From Vampirovibrio sp041737375 (lineage in GTDB: Bacteria; Cyanobacteriota; Vampirovibrionia; Vampirovibrionales; Vampirovibrionaceae): 64,000 nucleotides of DNA. The stretch's first letter is position 1. Every line of letters begins with the position of its first letter. A program made the position numbers and the translations under genes. Below are positions 60,069-64,000 of the stretch, piece by piece. The stretch is taken from contig NZ_JBGSRV010000012.1 of the NCBI RefSeq assembly GCF_041737375.1, positions 1-64,000 on the forward strand. The letters run 5' to 3'. The notes beneath the pieces were generated by a model, which was not told the DNA's origin, did not search any database, and saw nothing but the letters and a program-made list of their open reading frames with translations.

Positions 60069-61157
60069 ATGTCTTTGTTTCAACCGTTTCAAATTCGGGA
60101 CATCCAGTTTAAAAACCGCATTGGAGTTTCTCCCATGTGCCAATACTCCTCTACCGATGGCTTTGCCGATGATTGGCACTTGGTGCATCTGGGCAGTCGG
60201 GCTGTGGGCGGAGCCGCCTTGGTGATCATGGAGGCCACCGCTGTTACCCCGGAAGGGCGCATTAGCCCCCACGATATGGGCATTTGGCAGGATGCGCACA
60301 TTGAGCCTTTGGCTCGCATTACCCGTTTTATCTTGTCTCATGGTGCTGTTCCGGGCATTCAAATTGCACATGCTGGGCGTAAAGCCAGCAACGCCGCCCC
60401 TTGGCTGGGAGATGGCGCTTTAACCACCGAGCAAGGGGGATGGTCGCCGCTTTTAGGCCCCAGCGCCATTGCCTTTGATGAGAACTCTCCGGTACCTCAG
60501 GCCATGACGGATGCTGATATTGAAGCGTTGAAGCAGGCCTTTGCGGGTGCCGCCCATCGGGCGCTGAAGGCGGGCTTTCAGGTGCTGGAGCTGCATGCGG
60601 CCCACGGTTATTTGTTGCATTCTTTTTTATCGCCGCTTTCCAATCAGCGCACCGATGCGTATGGTGGCAGTTTTGACAATCGAATTCGGCTGCTGCTGGA
60701 AATTACAGAGCAAGCCCGCCAAATTTGGCCCGACACCTTGCCTTTGTTTGTGCGGATTTCCGCCACCGACTGGGTGGAAGGTGGCTGGGATGTGCCGCAA
60801 TCTGTTCGGCTTTGCGCTGAGCTGAAAAAGCGGGGCGTGGACTTGGTGGATGTTTCCTCCGGCGGGGCGGTTGCCGATGCCAAAATTAAGGTAGGCCCCG
60901 GCTATCAGGTTCCTTTTGCTGAGCAAATCAGGCACCAGGCCGATATCCCCACGGCTGCGGTGGGCTTTATTACGGATGCGGCGCAAGCGGATGAAATTAT
61001 TCGTCAAGGTCAGGCCGATATGGTGCTTTTGGGCCGAGAATCATTGAGAAATCCCTACTGGCCTCTACATGCGGCCCATGCCTTGGGCGTGACCCCACAG
61101 TGGCCCAATCAATACGATCGGGCCAAGCCCCGCTTGCCTCAGCCTCAAAGCCGTTAA
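60069..61157 (+). CDS. Old Yellow Enzyme family flavin oxidoreductase
   Basis: A 362-residue YqjM-type (thermophilic-like) OYE. FMN-binding and active-site features are the N-terminal FKNRIGVSPMCQYSS (with the Cys of the class), IQIAHAGRKAS (His pair), LELHAAHGYLLHSFLSPLSN (substrate His-x-x-His type) and VLLGRESLRNPYWPLHAA. It reduces activated C=C bonds with NADPH; the physiological substrate is unknown. It begins 2 bases after the exchanger gene, so the two are co-transcribed, and it ends before a strong terminator. Confidence 0.92.
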   Translation: MSLFQPFQIRDIQFKNRIGVSPMCQYSSTDGFADDWHLVHLGSRAVGGAALVIMEATAVTPEGRISPHDMGIWQDAHIEPLARITRFILSHGAVPGIQIAHAGRKASNAAPWLGDGALTTEQGGWSPLLGPSAIAFDENSPVPQAMTDADIEALKQAFAGAAHRALKAGFQVLELHAAHGYLLHSFLSPLSNQRTDAYGGSFDNRIRLLLEITEQARQIWPDTLPLFVRISATDWVEGGWDVPQSVRLCAELKKRGVDLVDVSSGGAVADAKIKVGPGYQVPFAEQIRHQADIPTAAVGFITDAAQADEIIRQGQADMVLLGRESLRNPYWPLHAAHALGVTPQWPNQYDRAKPRLPQPQSR

Positions 61158-61199
61158 GCGCAAGACTGCTGACGCAAGCCAAGACGCTTATTACAGATT

Positions 61200-61233
61200 A
61201 AAAGCCCCGTCTGGCAATGAGACGGGGCTTTTG
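61200..61233 (+). terminator. Rho-independent terminator after the OYE gene
   Basis: AAAAGCCCCGTCT pairs with AGACGGGGCTTTT around GGCAATG. It can serve both the OYE gene and the converging rubrerythrin gene. Confidence 0.92.
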
Positions 61234-61272
61234 CTTTGGTTTAGGTAGGTTAAGGAGCAATCAATTAAAAGT

Positions 61273-61746
61273 TTAGGACGCACTGCGTACTTTTTGCAGG
61301 GCCTCGTCGTATTCAGCGGCATGCAGGGCTTCCACTTTGCCCAGAGCCTTAAAACGCTGGGCCGCTTTCTGGAAAAGGTTGGCATGCACTTTGGATTCGG
61401 CGGCCTGTTCCTGGAACTCCGCGACTGCGGCGGCTTCGCCTTCTTCAATAGCCACCCGCTCAAAGTCGGGGTACATGTGGTTGGTTTCGTACAGTTCACC
61501 ATCTCGGGCCAGTTCCAGCAGTTTTTCCACGGTCATGTCCGCTTTGGGGTATAAAAGCTGTAAATGGGCAAAGGCGTGGCCGGTTTCCTGATTGGCGACG
61601 TCCTCAAACAGTTGGGCCACTTCGGTATTGCCCAGTTCTTTGGCGATTTTGGCGAAATACAGGTACTTGCGGTTGGCCATGGATTCCCCGGCAAAGGCGC
61701 TTTCAATGTTTTTGGCAGTGAGGCTGGTTTCAGAGTTGGATTGCAT
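61273..61746 (-). CDS. Rubrerythrin-type diiron protein without rubredoxin domain
   Basis: A 157-residue four-helix ferritin-like protein. Iron ligands are in AFAGESMANRKYLYFAKIAKE (Glu), EDVANQETGHAFAH (Glu-x-x-His) and ESKVHANLFQ (His). The C-terminal rubredoxin Cys4 of classical rubrerythrin is missing (sulerythrin/erythrin form). It scavenges peroxide in microaerobic and anaerobic cells. The start at 61746 follows GAGG by 5 bases. It lies 75 bases after the PerR-like gene in the same direction and is likely in one operon with it. Confidence 0.92.
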   Translation of the reverse strand: MQSNSETSLTAKNIESAFAGESMANRKYLYFAKIAKELGNTEVAQLFEDVANQETGHAFAHLQLLYPKADMTVEKLLELARDGELYETNHMYPDFERVAIEEGEAAAVAEFQEQAAESKVHANLFQKAAQRFKALGKVEALHAAEYDEALQKVRSAS

Positions 61747-61821
61747 GGGGTCCTCTTTTCTTCTGGTTTTCACTTTTTGGGTTTTCATCGTTTCTGTTGG
61801 GGAAAGCGGTTTTGTTCAGGG

Positions 61822-62244
61822 CTAAGTAGCGTTTGTCGGCATTTTTCGGGGCTTAACGCCGTAAAAGTTCACCTGATAGTCGGCCACGTTGTACTCATCG
61901 CCCAAAACACCAAACAGGGACTGCACTTTCTCCCAAGGAATGTCATAAACATCCCCGGTGGCCACATCAATAAAGTGGTGATGCGAGCTTACATTGGCGT
62001 CATAGCGCACCACGCCCGGTTCTACGGCAATGGCATTGATAATATTGGCATCCACCAGCGCGGACAGCACATTGTAGAGCGTTCCTCGTGAAAGCCCTTG
62101 CAGACCGTCTTTTACGGCTTCAAAAACCTCATCGGCTGTGGGGTGAGAGTCTGTGTGCAACAGAAAATCCATTATCACGGCCCGCTGAGGGGTTACTTTT
62201 AAATGCTTTCGGGTCAGCAGCTGACGAATTTCGGCGGGGGTCAT
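61822..62244 (-). CDS. Fur/PerR-family regulator without cysteines
   Basis: A 140-residue Fur-family repressor. The N-terminal winged helix has VTPQRAVIMDFLLHTDSHPT, TADEVFEAVK and SRGTLYNVLSALVDAN. The PerR regulatory metal ligands are visible: His34 of SHPT, the RYD Asp, the HHH cluster and the Asp in GDVYDI. The structural-zinc CxxC pairs present in most Fur/PerR proteins are absent; there are no Cys at all. The pairing with rubrerythrin suggests a peroxide or iron sensor. The start at 62244 is ATG, with a weak ribosome site; TTG 62253 is an alternative. Confidence 0.88.
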   Translation of the reverse strand: MTPAEIRQLLTRKHLKVTPQRAVIMDFLLHTDSHPTADEVFEAVKDGLQGLSRGTLYNVLSALVDANIINAIAVEPGVVRYDANVSSHHHFIDVATGDVYDIPWEKVQSLFGVLGDEYNVADYQVNFYGVKPRKMPTNAT

Positions 62245-62274
62245 CAGGATCAATCTCGCTATTAATTATAGTGA

Positions 62275-62345
62275 GTCTTAACTAATAATAAACTCTATTT
62301 AAGACTTATTCCTAATTTAGAATAAGTCTAATTTAGGAATAAGTC
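62275..62345. promoter_or_regulatory. Repeat-rich operator upstream of the PerR-like gene
   Basis: AGACTTATTC (62302-62311) pairs with GAATAAGTCT (62320-62329) across 8 bases. A third GAATAAGTC follows (62337-62345), and GTCTTAA/TTAAGAC (62275-62281, 62299-62305) form another inverted pair. TAATTTAG-AATAAGTC is also tandemly repeated. The AT-rich arms resemble Fur/PerR boxes. It lies between the regulator (minus) and the JmjC gene (plus), so it may control both. Binding is inferred. Confidence 0.6.
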
Positions 62346-62512
62346 AAGATAAGCAAGCTGAAATGGGCGGTTTTTAGACATTGTTGACGATTGTGCAAAA
62401 AGAGTTGATCTGCTTGAATGAAAAGTAGGCGGTTTCTTGCTGTTAGTCTGGGTGCCATGCCCCTGTATCCTCCCTTGGCTCAGGTATTCTGACAATTTTT
62501 GAAAGGCATGTT

Positions 62513-63562
62513 ATGAGCGATTCCCAATTTCAGTCCATGGATTCTAACCCGCAGCTCCTGACGCTGTCGGATGATTGGCGGCAGTGGATCGCCAAAAACC
62601 TGATGCTGGGAAGCGCCAGCCAGGATTTGATTCGCATTCTGGTGGATAAAGGGCATGCTCTGGATTTGGCCGCTCAGGAAGTGAAAATGGCCCAGAATCA
62701 CCCCTATGTGGCTGGGGGACAGTCTCTGGCCTTGAAGTTGAAGAAGCGGGACTGGGTGCTTCAGTGTCAAACTGTTTTACAAGAGCAGTCCCCCTCTTTT
62801 GGCGAGGTAGAGCGCCGAGAACGCCTGTCACGAGACGAATTCTACGAATCGTACTACTACCGCAATCGCCCGGTGGTGATTACAGGTATGCTGAACGACT
62901 GGCCCGCCCTAACCCGCTGGACGCCAGATTACTTAAAAGCCAGTTATGGCCATTTAGAAGTGGAAGTTCAGTGTGGACGCTCTCAAGATCCAGAGTATGA
63001 GATTAATAGCGACCAGTATAAAAAGCGCATGCCCTTTAGCGAATATATCGATTGGGTGAATAGCGGGCTGGAAACCAATAATTTTTATATGACCGCCAAC
63101 AACTCCGGGCATAACGCCTCGGTGTTAAAGGGGCTTTGGCAGGATGTCCCCCTGTTGAGTGAATACCTGAAGGCCGATGAGGCCAATCAGGGCTTCTTTT
63201 GGTACGGCCCCCAAGGCACGGTGACTCCCTTGCATCACGACTTGACCAATAACTTTATGGCCCAGGTGCAAGGCCATAAAATGGTGCGTATGATTCCGCC
63301 CAGCCGGTTGCCGGAGGTGTACAATCACCTCCACTGTTACTCTCAGGTGGATTTGAGCAACCCGGACTACGAACGCTTTCCCCAGTTTGCGGGGGTTCGC
63401 ACCATGGATGTGATGCTGGCCCCCGGTGAAATCCTGTTTTTGCCGGTGGGTTACTGGCATCATGTGGTGGGGGTGGAAATTTCCATTACCATGACCTATA
63501 CCAACTTTTTACCCTTCAACGATTTTGGGGCCATTTATAGCACCTATGGTTTTTTTGATTAA
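62513..63562 (+). CDS. JmjC/cupin-type 2-oxoglutarate oxygenase
   Basis: A 349-residue protein. After ~100 unrecognised residues comes a cupin_8/JmjC-like double-stranded beta helix: PVVITGMLNDWPAL opening, the HxD iron pair in VTPLHHDLTNNFMAQVQGHK, and the distal His in LPVGYWHHVVGVEISI. This set fits Fe(II)/2-oxoglutarate hydroxylases of the FIH/JMJD5 type, which act on proteins or RNA; the substrate is unknown. AAAGG precedes the ATG. It is divergent from the PerR-like gene and shares its operator region. Confidence 0.85.
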   Translation: MSDSQFQSMDSNPQLLTLSDDWRQWIAKNLMLGSASQDLIRILVDKGHALDLAAQEVKMAQNHPYVAGGQSLALKLKKRDWVLQCQTVLQEQSPSFGEVERRERLSRDEFYESYYYRNRPVVITGMLNDWPALTRWTPDYLKASYGHLEVEVQCGRSQDPEYEINSDQYKKRMPFSEYIDWVNSGLETNNFYMTANNSGHNASVLKGLWQDVPLLSEYLKADEANQGFFWYGPQGTVTPLHHDLTNNFMAQVQGHKMVRMIPPSRLPEVYNHLHCYSQVDLSNPDYERFPQFAGVRTMDVMLAPGEILFLPVGYWHHVVGVEISITMTYTNFLPFNDFGAIYSTYGFFD

Positions 63563-63625
63563 TTCCGGAGGGGGTGATGCGGCGGTGGTTCCAGCGCTGG
63601 TTCAAAATGTTATAAAGCTTTTGGG

Positions 63626-63653
63626 TTGGGCTTAAATTTCCTGCTACTATTAA
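63626..63653 (+). promoter_or_regulatory. Putative promoter of the last gene
   Basis: TTGGGC and TATTAA are separated by 16 bases, upstream of the partial gene at 63721. The match is moderate. Confidence 0.35.
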
Positions 63654-63720
63654 GGCTAAAGTGAGTTTGTCCTATCAGGATTGACCTCCAGACTTCCTAC
63701 CTCAAAAGCGGCCTGTTTTT

Positions 63721-64000
63721 GTGAAAAATCGACCCCTCAAAGCGTGCTTGGTTCTTTTGGCTTTGTGCACGCAAGTTGCATTAGGCTTTGCGCCCAGTTA
63801 CGCCGGTGGCATTCATGATCACGGCCCCCACCGCGCAGCTGTGGGGCATCATCAAAGCCCGCATCGCAATGATTATTCCACCGGATTTTTGTTGCCTCGG
63901 CAACGTTCGTTTAAAAGCCTGAACCAAATCTATCAGTTCGATCATTCGCCCTTGGGCAAACGAATTCCGGTTTTGCTGGTGCCGGGTCGGGCGGAAGAGT
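63721..64000 (+). CDS. Exported protein, likely alpha/beta hydrolase, N-terminal part
   Basis: The gene runs off the window; about 93 codons are seen, from a GTG. The signal peptide is CLVLLALCTQVALGFAPSYA. A His-rich stretch follows (GIHDHGPHRAAVGHHQSPHR, eight His), then RIPVLLVPGR, which fits the first strand and oxyanion turn of an alpha/beta hydrolase such as a lipase or esterase. The catalytic residues lie beyond the edge. The His run may bind metal. The start is uncertain because no ribosome binding site is obvious. Confidence 0.6.
   Translation, partial: MKNRPLKACLVLLALCTQVALGFAPSYAGGIHDHGPHRAAVGHHQSPHRNDYSTGFLLPRQRSFKSLNQIYQFDHSPLGKRIPVLLVPGRAEE

Noticed and set aside
1..64000. CRISPR arrays, rRNA genes, known riboswitches, replication origin
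   Set aside because: No regularly spaced repeats, rRNA-like sequence, recognisable riboswitch core or DnaA-box cluster was seen on reading.

Overview
The window is a densely coded bacterial chromosome segment of medium GC, with a Gram-negative type of envelope. A large exported porin at 13665-15572 has an N-terminal S-layer-homology (SLH) segment, a coiled coil and an OprB-like barrel, the layout typical of Cyanobacteriota porins. System II cytochrome c maturation (resB/ccsA), AMIN-type and SpoIID envelope proteins, and two eukaryotic-like proteins (ankyrin, calpain-like) fit a non-photosynthetic relative such as the Vampirovibrionia/Melainabacteria, possibly a Vampirovibrio-like predator of algae. 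That placement is inference; the window holds no rRNA or photosynthesis gene to settle it.

Left edge (1-552): an IS3-type element truncates a large serine recombinase gene whose frame runs into a tRNA-Val(GAC). This looks like the edge of an integrated element. From 696 to 15572 come a heterodimeric ABC exporter, an aldo/keto reductase, a Crp/Fnr regulator, a DUF547 protein, mreB with trmL, cutA, a Thr-rich lipoprotein, hemD with an O-methyltransferase, an NrtR-like Nudix regulator with a promoter/operator, and the SLH porin. From 15878 to 28470: alaS, a STAS protein, several unknown genes, a gene-poor stretch with a polypurine tract (21363-22139), resB-ccsA, an ankyrin protein preceded by Pho-box-like direct repeats, an AMIN/TPR protein and an orphan GlnQ-like ATPase.

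From 28596 to 50543 lie mostly metabolic and envelope genes: ndk, leuB, a tandem double malic enzyme, a histidine kinase/response regulator pair, a glycosyltransferase, a ROK kinase-rsmA-ispE run, a DUF1573-cytochrome c fusion, a HEAT protein, nnr, SpoIID, pepA with a histone-H1-like tail, and aroE. From 50558 to 54309 two transsulfuration enzymes flank the most interesting gene: a predicted calpain-like cysteine protease carrying six repeats that resemble ubiquitin-interacting motifs. The right end holds purH, a bifunctional RSH (p)ppGpp enzyme, a cation exchanger that may be leaderless, an Old Yellow Enzyme homologue, a perR-like/rubrerythrin pair with a repeat-rich operator, a JmjC/cupin oxygenase, and the start of a His-rich exported hydrolase.

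Links between genes: resB/ccsA would mature the c-type cytochrome at 41259; the PerR-like regulator probably controls itself and rubrerythrin; the CBS-like and gamma-type transsulfuration enzymes form a cysteine/methionine module; the calpain-like and ankyrin proteins lack signal peptides and are candidates for delivery into a eukaryotic host. No secretion system is visible in this window.
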